Of a stretch of DNA of 64,000 nucleotides, positions 9,606-18,168 are shown piece by piece. Each line of letters begins with the position of its first letter. Positions within the stretch are counted from its first letter, which is position 1. The stretch covers positions 682,001 through 746,000 of the forward strand of contig NZ_PIPO01000001.1 in assembly GCF_003986975.1 (NCBI RefSeq), in the 5' to 3' direction. The position numbers were made by a program, and so were the translations under genes. Under the pieces are notes generated by a model that saw only the letters and a list, made by a program, of their open reading frames with translations, was not told the DNA's origin and did no database searches. This DNA comes from Aliidiomarina soli. GTDB lineage: Bacteria > Pseudomonadota > Gammaproteobacteria > Enterobacterales > Alteromonadaceae.

Positions 9606-10432
9606 CCTGATACTCCTTCAATTTCTTTACGTAATAAAAAATGCTGGTATCGCCCGAGCTGACGAAAAGGCTCCTGTCGCCGATACCTTAACTCCATTTC
9701 AATTAAATCGTCGCGCTGCTGGTGCTCAAGGTCACGCAAGTAATCATGGATACAGCGTACCCCACTATGCGCAACCAGCTGCAAGCGGTGACGTAAAGTC
9801 CAGTCACTAACCTGCTCAATATAAAGGGGCGTCTGCGGACTAAAACGAACTTTCTTTTTTACCTGCAGGCCCGCTTTGACATAATCAAAGTTACCGTAAA
9901 TCAAGTTGGCCATTTCTTTGGCCCGACGGTTATAGAACATCAGCGACAGCCAACCGCCCTCCACCATTAACTGACTTAGAATGGATATCGCCGCGGCAGG
10001 TTGCTCAAGCCACTCCAGCACCGCATGACAAAGTACGACATCAAACGGAGGCTGGTCGACAAGTTGAGCGGGTAAATCCTGCAAGGGGGCAGTTATATAC
10101 TGGTACTGCGCGCTAAGGCCAGCCTGTGAATGCTGTTCTTTCGCCTGCGCGACCATTTCGGCAGCTATATCAGAATGCCAGACCAAATGCCCCGCCTCCG
10201 CGAATAACTGATTTACCTGACCTAAGCCCGCGCCAATATCGAGTACCCGCAAAGGCCGCTCGCTGGCAATCAAAGCAGCCAGATCGGCAGCCAGCACGGC
10301 CTGGCGTATACGCCCTTTCGAAGTGTGATAAATATTTTTTTCAAAGCGCTGCACGTCCACAGCAAAGCTTCGATCCTGACCTTTACGCGGGGCTGTCAAT
10401 GTCAATAAACTCCACGTCAAGGTTGGCTTCAC
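9602..10432 (-). CDS. cmoM: tRNA 5-carboxymethoxyuridine methyltransferase CmoM
   Basis: SAM-dependent methyltransferase that converts cmo5U34 of tRNA to its methyl ester. The SAM motif VLDIGAGLGQ and post-motif FDVVLCHAVLEWL are present. Family-specific blocks SLMFYNRRAKEM, NFDYVKAGL, HDYLRDLEHQQRD and RYRRQEPFRQLGRYQH match E. coli CmoM (formerly SmtA/YcbT). The reading frame opens at 10432, inside the upstream Nif3 gene. The E. coli-like start (GQDRSF...) corresponds to about codon 18, where only TTG codons are available, so translation may begin at a TTG near 10390. Confidence 0.9.
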   Translation of the reverse strand: MKPTLTWSLLTLTAPRKGQDRSFAVDVQRFEKNIYHTSKGRIRQAVLAADLAALIASERPLRVLDIGAGLGQVNQLFAEAGHLVWHSDIAAEMVAQAKEQHSQAGLSAQYQYITAPLQDLPAQLVDQPPFDVVLCHAVLEWLEQPAAAISILSQLMVEGGWLSLMFYNRRAKEMANLIYGNFDYVKAGLQVKKKVRFSPQTPLYIEQVSDWTLRHRLQLVAHSGVRCIHDYLRDLEHQQRDDLIEMELRYRRQEPFRQLGRYQHFLLRKEIEGVSG

Positions 10433-11144
10433 GCGCTAGTTTCTCACCCAGCGCTTTGACCCCATAACGTTCAGTCGCGTGATGCCCTGCCGCCAGGTAG
10501 TGAATGCCACGTTCGCGCGCCACATGTACTGTTTGTTCTGAAATCTCACCACTGATAAAGGTATCGGCACCGGCTTCAACGGCCGCTTCAATAAACCCCT
10601 GACCACCACCGGTACAAATAGCGACACGCTTGACCGCATGCTCACCACCGTCAACCTGGGCTATCAGGCTTCGTTCAACAGCGCTTTCCAGCTGCTCGAC
10701 AAATGCGTTCAGGGTAACCTCGCCAGTGACATCTCCAAGCATAAGAATACCCGTGGGTGCCTGTTCGGCAGGACTAAGATCAGTCAAACCAAGGCGACGT
10801 GCCAGCTCGGCGTTGTTACCAAAGTCAGGGTGGCAATCCAGAGGTAAATGATAGGCAAACAAGCTAACGTCAGCACCGAGCAGCGCTTGCAGACGATGCT
10901 TTTTCATGCCGGTCACTGGGGCTGACTCACCCTTCCAGAAGTATCCGTGGTGAACCAGAATAGCATCCGCGTTGCGGGCTAACGCCTGATCGATAAGTGC
11001 CTGACTTGCGGTGACCCCGGTCACTATTTTTTGGATATGGGAGCGGCCTTCGACCTGCAATCCGTTGGGGCAATAATCCTGAAATTGGCCAGCGTCAGTC
11101 CACTGGTTAAGTAATTTATGCAGTGCATCACGCTGAATACTCAT
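10383..11144 (-). CDS. Nif3-like dinuclear metal-centre hexameric protein (YbgI family)
   Basis: A 253-residue protein matching E. coli YbgI throughout: DYCPNGLQVEG, KIVTGVTASQALID, ILVHHGYFWKGE with metal-binding His pair, ICTGGGQGFIEAA, and AAGHHATERYGVKAL near the end. It binds two metal ions in a toroidal hexamer and its physiological reaction is unsettled. The ATG at 11144 (MSIQRDAL) is the start that matches the family; the frame remains open further upstream to 11216 but that stretch is hydrophobic and unrelated. First gene of a cluster with cmoM and the dehydrogenase. Confidence 0.92.
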   Translation of the reverse strand: MSIQRDALHKLLNQWTDAGQFQDYCPNGLQVEGRSHIQKIVTGVTASQALIDQALARNADAILVHHGYFWKGESAPVTGMKKHRLQALLGADVSLFAYHLPLDCHPDFGNNAELARRLGLTDLSPAEQAPTGILMLGDVTGEVTLNAFVEQLESAVERSLIAQVDGGEHAVKRVAICTGGGQGFIEAAVEAGADTFISGEISEQTVHVARERGIHYLAAGHHATERYGVKALGEKLAREANLDVEFIDIDSPA

Positions 11145-11245
11145 AGCGACAATTAAACCCCCGATGCAAATTAGACAGGACGGCAAAAAGAATGTATAAA
11201 AATATAGATATAGCAATCATATAGTATCACAACAGGATAATCCGA

Positions 11246-11650
11246 ATGAGCAATCTCGACAAAGAAGCGGTACTCGACGAATTTTCAGCAGCCTACAAAG
11301 CAGCCAATGGCAAAGCGCCCGACGTGGAAGCAGCGAATGGCTGGTACAGTGTAGATGGTGGAAAAAACATGCGTCTTGCCCAGCTCGACGAGTGGACCCA
11401 GGAATTAAAAAGCGGGGCCGGTAACAAGAAAGCCACGCCAGCCAAACCAGCCGCAAGCAAACCTGCAGCCAAAAAAGCGGCTAGTAGCAGTAAAGCGAAG
11501 AAACCAGCGGCGAAGACAAAAACCGCTAGCAAGAAAACTGAAAGCAAAAAGAGTTCATCTTCAAGCGATGGCTTAACCGCGAAAGAACTCTGGCGTCAGC
11601 GTCTTGAACAACAAGACGGTACTGCCCGCCTCCCACGCGGTGTGCGTTAG
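11246..11650 (+). CDS. Small protein with lysine/alanine-rich histone-like linker
   Basis: 134 residues. A conserved-looking N-terminal part (residues 1-55, ...AAYKAANGKAPDVEAANGWYSVDGGKNMRLAQ) is followed by about 50 residues of Lys/Ala/Ser/Pro low-complexity sequence resembling histone H1 tails (KKATPAKPAASKPAAKKAA). The C-terminus is a short basic segment (LTAKELWRQRLEQQ...RLPRGVR). I do not recognise a named family. The tail suggests nucleic-acid or polyanion binding. It is followed by its own terminator. Confidence 0.7.
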   Translation: MSNLDKEAVLDEFSAAYKAANGKAPDVEAANGWYSVDGGKNMRLAQLDEWTQELKSGAGNKKATPAKPAASKPAAKKAASSSKAKKPAAKTKTASKKTESKKSSSSSDGLTAKELWRQRLEQQDGTARLPRGVR

Positions 11651-11691
11651 GTTCGGATCTTTACCAAGATGTGGATCTGATATCAGGCAAC

Positions 11692-11722
11692 AAAAAAGCT
11701 GAGCATAAGGCTCAGCTTTTTT
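11692..11722. terminator. Rho-independent terminator
   Basis: AAAAAAGCTGAGC hairpin with T-run, between the converging genes at 11650 and 11757. Confidence 0.9.
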
Positions 11723-11756
11723 ATTTGTTTTTCTCAGGTTCTCAGGTCAGTCGACG

Positions 11757-11984
11757 TTAGGTACGTGAAACCGGAACCTTAATTTTACGATACCGATGGA
11801 CCAGAAAGTCACTGCGGTCGAAAACTACGGTTTCCTGACCAAAGTCGCCCAGCGATACCTGGTAACGTTCATCGTCCAGCTCTCGGATGACCTGGCCCAT
11901 TTTTCCCTGATGCGCACCGCGTTTAACAAACACGGTTTGCCCCAGAAACTGGCGACTGTTATAGGTAAAACATACCCCTGCCAT
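11757..11984 (-). CDS. Small KOW-like protein
   Basis: A 75-residue protein whose middle (VFVKRGAHQGKMGQVIRELDDERYQVSLGDFG) has the KOW pattern seen in ribosomal proteins and NusG: hydrophobic-x-[KR]xGxxxGxxGxV. It may bind RNA or a ribosomal component. Monocistronic; the ATG follows an AGAGGTAGG ribosome site. Confidence 0.62.
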   Translation of the reverse strand: MAGVCFTYNSRQFLGQTVFVKRGAHQGKMGQVIRELDDERYQVSLGDFGQETVVFDRSDFLVHRYRKIKVPVSRT

Positions 11985-12055
11985 GGACCTACCTCTTTAT
12001 TTATTGAAATGCTGCGTCCTATTACTATCGGCCGCCACGCAAAAATCTTCAGCCA

Positions 12056-12589
12056 TTATGGCTGGGTCCGTTCAATATATAAAGTGATATCGCCAACATG
12101 GAAACCGAAATAGGTCATCTTAGTCCGGTTTATCATCCGATCTTCGTCCAATAAGTACATCCAGTCATCCAGCGTCACATTCAGCGTTCGGCCACCCGTT
12201 TCAACTTGCAGCTTATAAACCCAGTTCAGTGCATTTCCCGCAGTAGTGCCAACGGCAGTGCCCTCAACATCCCCTGCGCGTCCTTCGTAGGTATTTGCAC
12301 CGACCTTGGTCAGCCGCCAGACCCGTTCCTGCTCGCGTCCGTCGTCCCAATAGAATTGCTCATCAAGCACACCTTCATTACCCTCCCAGGTGCCTTCCAT
12401 GGTCGCGGTAAAGCGCTGCGTGACTTTACCGGAACGGTTCTGGACCATGCCATGGGCAACCAGCGGACCATTGAAAAACGTTTCCAGTTTTAGTTCCGGG
12501 CTCTCTCCCTGATAATCATCGATGCTGGCAGAACAAGCGGTTAGCAGTGCCATAGTAGCGACGGCAATTAGTATAGATTTCACGGTCAT
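12056..12589 (-). CDS. DUF3833 family lipoprotein
   Basis: A 177-residue lipoprotein: signal MTVKSILIAVATMALLTAC with lipobox LTAC, then a lipocalin-like beta-rich domain (LKLETFFNGPLVAHGMVQNRSGKVTQRF) characteristic of DUF3833. Last gene of the ten-gene photo-oxidative stress operon that begins at 20550. Its stop-proximal neighbour (12589-13125) shares one base with its start. DUF3833 genes co-occur with cfa and ChrR-regulated genes in Vibrio, Shewanella and relatives. The molecular role is unknown. Confidence 0.85.
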   Translation of the reverse strand: MTVKSILIAVATMALLTACSASIDDYQGESPELKLETFFNGPLVAHGMVQNRSGKVTQRFTATMEGTWEGNEGVLDEQFYWDDGREQERVWRLTKVGANTYEGRAGDVEGTAVGTTAGNALNWVYKLQVETGGRTLNVTLDDWMYLLDEDRMINRTKMTYFGFHVGDITLYIERTQP

Positions 12590-13125
12590 TATCGTTCTCC
12601 TGTTAACTCATCACGATTACGACGAAAGCTGGAATCTTCACTGAGCCAAATCGCAAAAAAGCGCTGTTTGAACTCGTCGTCGTCGATTCCTCCTAACTCG
12701 CCCTCGGCGTTGTAAAAACGAACACCTTGCTGTTCACCGGCATACGCCAGCAGACAGTCACCATCCGCTACATCTGGCCAAATTTCGGATAGAGTTTGGA
12801 GCCAGGCCTCTTCTCGCTGACCTACCGAATAGCCCAGTGACTGCCATTCATCACGTGTTGTATCCACCAACTGCCGGGCCTCAATGTCACGCAGGTAGCT
12901 AAGCTCCAGCGCCAGTGACTGGTCCTCCGGGTAGTTGCCGCTATCGGTGTACAGGACCGCGTCGTACACCTTGAAAAAATAAACCCGTAACCGGGTTTCA
13001 CCGACTTTTTCCAAGGGTTCAACGACCCCGGCCTGACAGGCAGCGTGGGCGGTCGATGTTGTAAATGCTAAGGTGCATAGAGCCAGTCCAAGTGATGCGA
13101 CCAGCCCTGTAATCGTTCTAAACAT
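12589..13125 (-). CDS. Chalcone isomerase-like secreted protein
   Basis: 178 residues with a signal peptide (MFRTITGLVASLGLALCTLAFTTSTAHA) and the chalcone-isomerase-like core VGETRLRVYFFKVYDAVLYTDSG. In bacteria this fold is a fatty-acid or small lipid-binding periplasmic protein rather than a flavonoid enzyme. It sits between DUF2878 and DUF3833, with 8-base and 1-base overlaps, indicating translational coupling in the ChrR-type operon. Confidence 0.82.
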   Translation of the reverse strand: MFRTITGLVASLGLALCTLAFTTSTAHAACQAGVVEPLEKVGETRLRVYFFKVYDAVLYTDSGNYPEDQSLALELSYLRDIEARQLVDTTRDEWQSLGYSVGQREEAWLQTLSEIWPDVADGDCLLAYAGEQQGVRFYNAEGELGGIDDDEFKQRFFAIWLSEDSSFRRNRDELTGER

Positions 13126-13549
13126 AGCGTTGCTCCTTGTCAGTATCCCGCGCCAGTAGGTAAACCAGCACCATCATCAATAACGCCCAAACCAGCGAAT
13201 ACGTAACGCCAACCCAGAAGGCGGCTACTTCAAGCTGCGCTGCACCCAGCCCAACACCGGCAAAATAGGTAATAGGGCCAAACACCAGACCTGCAATAGC
13301 GGCCAGTACGTAGCGTTCGCGCAACCAGGTGAACACCACCATCGCCATAGCGGCAAAGCCAAACCAAAGTACAACCAGCCACCAGGGTAAGTGGTCAGTG
13401 CCGGTAAAACTTATAATACCCGCCTGCACCACCAGATACTCCGCGGCCAGGCCGAGTACTATGTAAAGGGCCAGTGTTCGCCTGCGTGCCCATAAATAAC
13501 GCCAGGCACTGAGATAGAGTACAACGACCAGCCCAATCGTCAGCCACAA
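13118..13549 (-). CDS. DUF2878 membrane protein
   Basis: Small inner-membrane protein with four to five helices (LTIGLVVVLYLSAW, LALYIVLGLAAEYLV, LPWWLVVLWFGFAAMAMVVFTW, AAFWVGVTYSLVWALLMMVLVYLL). DUF2878 usually starts with an extra N-terminal helix. The frame stays open 5' of the TTG at 13549 and encodes such a helix (LVHFFLFDLIWFLAVWG), so the real start is probably about 30 codons earlier, where the only reasonable initiator is ATT at 13642 behind a GGGGG element. That would overlap the end of cfa by 16 bases. Member of the ChrR-type operon. Confidence 0.78.
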   Translation of the reverse strand: MWLTIGLVVVLYLSAWRYLWARRRTLALYIVLGLAAEYLVVQAGIISFTGTDHLPWWLVVLWFGFAAMAMVVFTWLRERYVLAAIAGLVFGPITYFAGVGLGAAQLEVAAFWVGVTYSLVWALLMMVLVYLLARDTDKEQRYV

Positions 13550-13626
13550 CCATTGCTCCCTTCCCCAGACGGCAAGGAACCAGATCAGGTCAAACAGAAA
13601 GAAGTGAACCAGCCTGGTTAATTGCT

Positions 13627-14895
13627 TTAGTGCGTTGCTAATTTTGTTCGTAAGGCCCCCTTATCAGCTGGCTTGGTTGCAAGCAGCTGGACTGCACTGA
13701 CCCGGCGCTCACTAAAGCCACCTTCGCAATAACAGAGGTAATAATTCCAGAAACGAGTAAAGCGCTCATCGTAACCAAGCTCGCTAAGTTCGTTCGCATG
13801 CTGGTTAAACGCCTGACGCCAGTCACTCAACGTCTGTGCATAATCAAGACCGATATCGTCAAGCTGGCGAATAACCATGTCGGTTTTCTTGCGGGTCAGG
13901 CGGCCAATTAACTCCACCGATGGTAAATACCCGCCAGGAAAAACATGCTGCTGAATAAAGTCGACATCGCGGTTGTAACGCTCGGCACGCTGATCGGCAA
14001 TAGTAATAGCCTGCAGCACCATACGGCCGCTGGGCTTCAGCAACTGGCTGCACTTGCGGAAGAATCCAGCCAGATATTGCTGTCCGACCGCTTCTATCAT
14101 CTCCACCGAGACCAGTTTATCGAAGGTCCCTTCGAGGTCACGGTAGTCCTGGTTGAGCAATGTCACCTGCTGATCTAACCCTTCCGCACTAACACGCGTT
14201 TGCGCGTACGCCAGTTGTGCATCGGAAATAGTGGTAGAAGTCACTTTGCAGCCGTAATGTTTAGCCGCGTACACAGCAAGCCCGCCCCAACCAGTGCCAA
14301 TTTCCAGCAAATGATCGCCAGGCTGCAGGTCGAGCATGTCGCAAAGGCGTTTCAGCTTATAACTCTGAGCCTCCGCAAGCGAAGTATCCTGGTCTGGATA
14401 GACTGCACTGGAGTACTGCATTTGCGGATCGAGAAAACGGCTGTATAACTCATTGCCTAGATCATAGTGCGACAGAATATTCTCTTTGGCTTTACGCTTC
14501 GAATTGCGCCGCGACATAAACGCGAGCTTTTGCAACGGCCAGGTTAGCCAGCCAAAGCGGCTCGCTATCTCATCCATCGCATCCAGATTACGGGCAAAAA
14601 TGCGAATCACTGCAACCAGATCAGGTGTTTGCCAGTCACCGTCAATATACGACTCGCCTGCGCCGATATCCCCGTTCAGTAAAAAGCGGCGATACATGCG
14701 GGCGCTCTGCACATCAATACGGGCATGCAGCGGGTCCTGTTTATTACCAAACTCCCCCACCACGTGGCCCTGCTCAGTCAGTATCAGATGGCCATATTTC
14801 AACCGGGCGAACGCGCGCAAGGCAATCTCGCGGCTCCACTTCTCTATACCCCGGGCCTCTAAAGGGGCACCAATCGCTCGTTGTTGCTCTGCCAT
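13627..14895 (-). CDS. cfa: Cyclopropane-fatty-acyl-phospholipid synthase
   Basis: A 422-residue SAM-dependent enzyme that adds a methylene bridge to unsaturated acyl chains of membrane phospholipids. The SAM motif LLEIGTGWGGLAVYAA, the bicarbonate-site region SVEMIEAVGQQYLAGFF and the signature FPGGYLPS are all visible. The N-terminal region GDIGAGESYIDGDW matches the lipid-binding lobe. It follows DUF1365 by 45 bases. Under the ECF sigma proposed for this block it would modify membranes during singlet-oxygen stress, as described for other ChrR regulons. Confidence 0.95.
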   Translation of the reverse strand: MAEQQRAIGAPLEARGIEKWSREIALRAFARLKYGHLILTEQGHVVGEFGNKQDPLHARIDVQSARMYRRFLLNGDIGAGESYIDGDWQTPDLVAVIRIFARNLDAMDEIASRFGWLTWPLQKLAFMSRRNSKRKAKENILSHYDLGNELYSRFLDPQMQYSSAVYPDQDTSLAEAQSYKLKRLCDMLDLQPGDHLLEIGTGWGGLAVYAAKHYGCKVTSTTISDAQLAYAQTRVSAEGLDQQVTLLNQDYRDLEGTFDKLVSVEMIEAVGQQYLAGFFRKCSQLLKPSGRMVLQAITIADQRAERYNRDVDFIQQHVFPGGYLPSVELIGRLTRKKTDMVIRQLDDIGLDYAQTLSDWRQAFNQHANELSELGYDERFTRFWNYYLCYCEGGFSERRVSAVQLLATKPADKGALRTKLATH

Positions 14896-14940
14896 AATTA
14901 CTTCGTCCTGATTAACACGTAATTTTTTTAATGGATTCTT

Positions 14941-15684
14941 TTAACGCTTGCCGTTTCCCGGGTGCCCATACAAAGGGGTCCGTTTAACGAAAAGTTTCAA
15001 TGCTTGCCAGTAAATGCCTGCAACAATCTTCAGGCTCATCACCGGATACGACTTTAATACGTCGCGAACGCCTACTCGGTTCAATGGCTGGCGTTTTAAT
15101 GCCATGGTGGCATCGAATTCCCGCTCACTACGATGGGCTTCAATATGCACAAACTGACGTTCACCGGGTTGGTTAATCTTCCATTGATACTGCATTTTCA
15201 TTGGGTTGAAAGGGGAAACATGGAACGCCTTTTCAGTCGGTGCCTGCTGAGCCAGGTCGACCAAATAGTAATGACGCTGATTCCAGGGGGTATTCGAAAC
15301 TTCCGCTAGCATATGGCTAAAGCGGCCATCCGACTGCTGCAGGAAATAACAGTTGAGAGGACTAAAAAACAGCCCCCAACAACGTATATTGCCGAGAAAG
15401 AAAACACGCCCCTGCAGCGGCTCACCTTCATTCAGCGCATTCATCTTGTTCAGCACTGCAGCACTTAAGTTCGACGCCCCCTGCCATTGGTCGCGCAGAT
15501 AATCAGTCGCTTTGAAGTGCAGTGGCGCAAAGCTGGCTGAGGTGCTGAGCCACTTGCTCTGGGCCCCCGCTTCCTCAAGTTCATCCAACGCCAGCCACCA
15601 TTGCATCAGCTTGTAAGTAAACTGGTGCTGAGTTGGCTGAAAACGGCGGTGACGAACCTGCCCGGTATAAATTGCACTGTGCAT
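14941..15684 (-). CDS. DUF1365 family protein
   Basis: 247 residues with DUF1365 hallmarks: YTGQVRHRRFQPTQHQFTYKLMQWWLALDEL at the start, NIRCWGLFFSPLNCYFL and HVSPFNPMKMQYQW in the middle, and a C-terminal LKSYPVMSLKIVAGIYWQALKLF. The family is always encoded between a flavin amine oxidase-like protein and a Cfa-like methyltransferase and is implicated with them in modified (furan or cyclopropane) fatty-acid formation. It starts 3 bases after the oxidase stop. Confidence 0.9.
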   Translation of the reverse strand: MHSAIYTGQVRHRRFQPTQHQFTYKLMQWWLALDELEEAGAQSKWLSTSASFAPLHFKATDYLRDQWQGASNLSAAVLNKMNALNEGEPLQGRVFFLGNIRCWGLFFSPLNCYFLQQSDGRFSHMLAEVSNTPWNQRHYYLVDLAQQAPTEKAFHVSPFNPMKMQYQWKINQPGERQFVHIEAHRSEREFDATMALKRQPLNRVGVRDVLKSYPVMSLKIVAGIYWQALKLFVKRTPLYGHPGNGKR

Positions 15685-15686
15685 AG

Positions 15687-16952
15687 TTAGTTGCTCTCAA
15701 CCTCTGGTGCCAGATCAAACCGCGCCGCCACATCAAACGCACTTCGCACACCATCTTCATGAAAACCGCTGTACCAGTACGCCCCGGCAAAGTGGGTATG
15801 GCGTTTGCCACAAATCAACGGACGCTGTTCTCTCGCTGCCATCGACGACAGCGAATAAACCGGATGATGATACTGGAAACGGCGCAGGATGGTGTCCGGA
15901 TCAATTCGCTCGCTGTTGTTCAGCGTCACGCAATAGGTGGTATCACTTTGCAGCCCCTGCAGAATGTTCATGTTGTAGGTGACCGAACTCAGTTTCTGCT
16001 CCCGCTTATCACCTTGCGGAAGCCAGTAGTTCCAACTCGCCCAGGCTGCTTTGCGCTGCGGTAACAGGCTAGTGTCGGTATGCAGTACGACCTCGTTGGC
16101 CTGATAACCTATCGCTCCAAGTACGTGTTTTTCATCGTCACTGGCATCAGCTAACAGTTTAAGGGCCTGATCACTGTGGCAGGCCAGAATCACTTCATCG
16201 TAGCGCCGTGCTTCGCCATCGTCGGTGGTCAACAGCACACCCTGTCCATCGCGGGCGATTGAGCGTACGGGGGTATTCAGGTAAATACGCTCTTTGAATG
16301 ACGCCGTCATAGGTTCAATGTACGCTCGTGAACCACCACAAATGGTCGCCCATTGCGGCCGGTCGGTCACATTAAGCAGGCCATGATTCATAAAAAAGCG
16401 CAGGAAAAAACCGAGCGGGAACTGTGCCGCATCGCGTAAGCTGGCTGACCAGATCGCTGCGCACATCGGATACAGGTAGTTCTCTTTGAACAGCGTGCCT
16501 ACTCTGAGACTGTTAACAAACTCGTCCAGGGTACGCTGATCCGCATCCTCACCAAGCGTGGCCAACGCCTGCTTAGCTGCCTTATTAAAGCGCACAATAT
16601 CCCACAGCATGCGATAAAACGAGGGGCGCAGCAGATTGCGTTTTTGCGCAAACATGGTGGCCAATGTGTGCCCGTTGTATTCAAGTCCCGTGGTCGGGTT
16701 ATGTACGCTGAAGCTCATTTCGGTATCGCGCCACTCAACGCCCAGGGTACGCATCAAGTAACGGAACTTCGGGTAGGTGCGGTCATTGAAAACAATAAAT
16801 CCGGTATCAATGGCGTGGCCATCAACATCGACCGTGGCCGTGTGCCCACCGATATAATCGTTGGCCTCAAATACATCCACGTCATGACGCTTACTCAACA
16901 GATAGGCACTGGTCAGCCCGGCAATTCCACTGCCGACTACGGCGATTTTCAT
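15687..16952 (-). CDS. FAD-dependent amine oxidase-like oxidoreductase
   Basis: 421 residues. The dinucleotide-binding motif VVGSGIAGLTSAYLL is at residue 5, the second flavin motif HAIDTGFIVFNDRTYP follows, and the C-terminus has the FAGAYWYSGFHEDGVRSA FAD-binding block. Such proteins act with DUF1365 and Cfa-like proteins in lipid modification. I start it at the ATG 16952 (MKIAVVG), with GAGG upstream; a TTG at 16970 is also in frame. Member of the ten-gene operon. Confidence 0.88.
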   Translation of the reverse strand: MKIAVVGSGIAGLTSAYLLSKRHDVDVFEANDYIGGHTATVDVDGHAIDTGFIVFNDRTYPKFRYLMRTLGVEWRDTEMSFSVHNPTTGLEYNGHTLATMFAQKRNLLRPSFYRMLWDIVRFNKAAKQALATLGEDADQRTLDEFVNSLRVGTLFKENYLYPMCAAIWSASLRDAAQFPLGFFLRFFMNHGLLNVTDRPQWATICGGSRAYIEPMTASFKERIYLNTPVRSIARDGQGVLLTTDDGEARRYDEVILACHSDQALKLLADASDDEKHVLGAIGYQANEVVLHTDTSLLPQRKAAWASWNYWLPQGDKREQKLSSVTYNMNILQGLQSDTTYCVTLNNSERIDPDTILRRFQYHHPVYSLSSMAAREQRPLICGKRHTHFAGAYWYSGFHEDGVRSAFDVAARFDLAPEVESN

Positions 16953-17004
16953 CGTTCGTTTATTCCTCAAATGATGCTCAGATAAGGTTCAGGTGAACCT
17001 CGAG

Positions 17005-17721
17005 TTAATCTTTCATTCGCTGTGCAAGCCAGAGCTGCATGGCGGTAGGTAATTTATGCATAAAGCGCAGTATCCAGCCGAATACACGGGGGAAGTAAAT
17101 AGTTCTGCGGCCCTTTGCCAACTGACTGCGCAATGCGGCAGACGCCTGGGCCACAGTAACCCGCATTGGCATCGCGAAATCATTGGCATCGGTCATCGGG
17201 GTTTTGACAAAGCCCGGCGACACCGTGACCACTTCGATGCCTTTTGGCTTTAAGTCGACACCGAGACTTTTGGCGAAGTAAAAAGTCGCTGCTTTACTGG
17301 CGCCATAGGCTTGCGCACGGGTAAATGGCAATAGTCGGCTCATGCTATCAATAAAGACTAATTTACTGCCCTTACTCAAGTTTGGTAACAGGCTTTGGGC
17401 ACAGTTGACCATGCCAAAGAAATTGGCCTGGAATACGCGCTCTACCAGCTCAACCTCGAAATGCTGAGCATCGTCGATGTATTCACACACACCCGCACTC
17501 AAAATCACTAGGTCCAGCCCCTGCAGATCACCAAGGTGCTGTTGACATTGTTTTGTATCGGTCACATCGAACTGCAGCGGGTGCACATCGCCAAGCGCAG
17601 CCAGTTGCGCAAGCTTTTCTTGGTTACGGCCACAGACCCAGACCTGATGCCCTGCCGCTGCGTAGTCACGCGCAACCTGCTCGCCAATGCCGGAGGTCGC
17701 GCCAGTAATAAGAATGTTCAT
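17005..17721 (-). CDS. Short-chain dehydrogenase/reductase
   Basis: Classical SDR of 238 residues: TGATSGIG cofactor motif, NAG equivalent replaced by LSAGV, and catalytic S...YGASK (Tyr-x-x-x-Lys) at about residue 140. The C-terminal helix is rich in basic and aromatic residues and may associate with membrane. It overlaps the upstream NTF2-like gene by 4 bases (ATGA), so the two are translationally coupled. The substrate is unknown; the lipid-modifying neighbours suggest a lipid-derived one. Confidence 0.88.
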   Translation of the reverse strand: MNILITGATSGIGEQVARDYAAAGHQVWVCGRNQEKLAQLAALGDVHPLQFDVTDTKQCQQHLGDLQGLDLVILSAGVCEYIDDAQHFEVELVERVFQANFFGMVNCAQSLLPNLSKGSKLVFIDSMSRLLPFTRAQAYGASKAATFYFAKSLGVDLKPKGIEVVTVSPGFVKTPMTDANDFAMPMRVTVAQASAALRSQLAKGRRTIYFPRVFGWILRFMHKLPTAMQLWLAQRMKD

Positions 17722-18158
17722 GAGGTTTTCATCCGGTCTTTGACCTTGTTGGTCAGCCAGCCGACGACAGGGATATGCTCATAGACCAGCGCCCCCATGT
17801 CATAGTAATCGTGATGTTCACGGATCAGGCCGTTGTCGTCATCGAATTTCAGTTGGGTCACGCCGGGCACCACAATTTCCGCTCCATCGCGGATTTTTGG
17901 ATGGGCAAAGCGCATTTGCCAGGTCAGAAAACCACCCTTCTCATTGACCAGTTCATCGTCAAAGGTAAAGTGACAGTAGTCGACATTCTCAATGCTATGT
18001 TCCAGGTAGGACTTTAGGTCTTCGAGTCCTAAAACCTGTTGCACCGGATCTTCAAAGGTTACTTCCTGATGATAAAAATCACCCAGCGACTGCAGTTTAC
18101 CTTTCTCCATCTCAGCGTAGAATTCTTTAAGCTGGTCTAGCAGTTCATCGTGTTTCAT
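17718..18158 (-). CDS. NTF2-like (SnoaL-fold) protein
   Basis: A 146-residue cytoplasmic protein with the nuclear-transport-factor-2 fold pattern: an N-terminal helix, FYHQEVTFEDPVQQVLGLEDLKSYLEHS, and beta strands ending in HHDYYDMGALVYEHIPVVGWL. Homologues are always next to the photolyase and SDR in ECF/ChrR regulons of Gammaproteobacteria. No catalytic residue can be assigned with confidence. Confidence 0.85.
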   Translation of the reverse strand: MKHDELLDQLKEFYAEMEKGKLQSLGDFYHQEVTFEDPVQQVLGLEDLKSYLEHSIENVDYCHFTFDDELVNEKGGFLTWQMRFAHPKIRDGAEIVVPGVTQLKFDDDNGLIREHHDYYDMGALVYEHIPVVGWLTNKVKDRMKTS

Positions 18159-18168
18159 TGTGTAAACC

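Noticed and set aside
9129-9662. Plus-strand 177-codon frame
   Set aside because: Antisense shadow of the beta-hydroxyacid dehydrogenase, rich in Cys/His and without a ribosome site.
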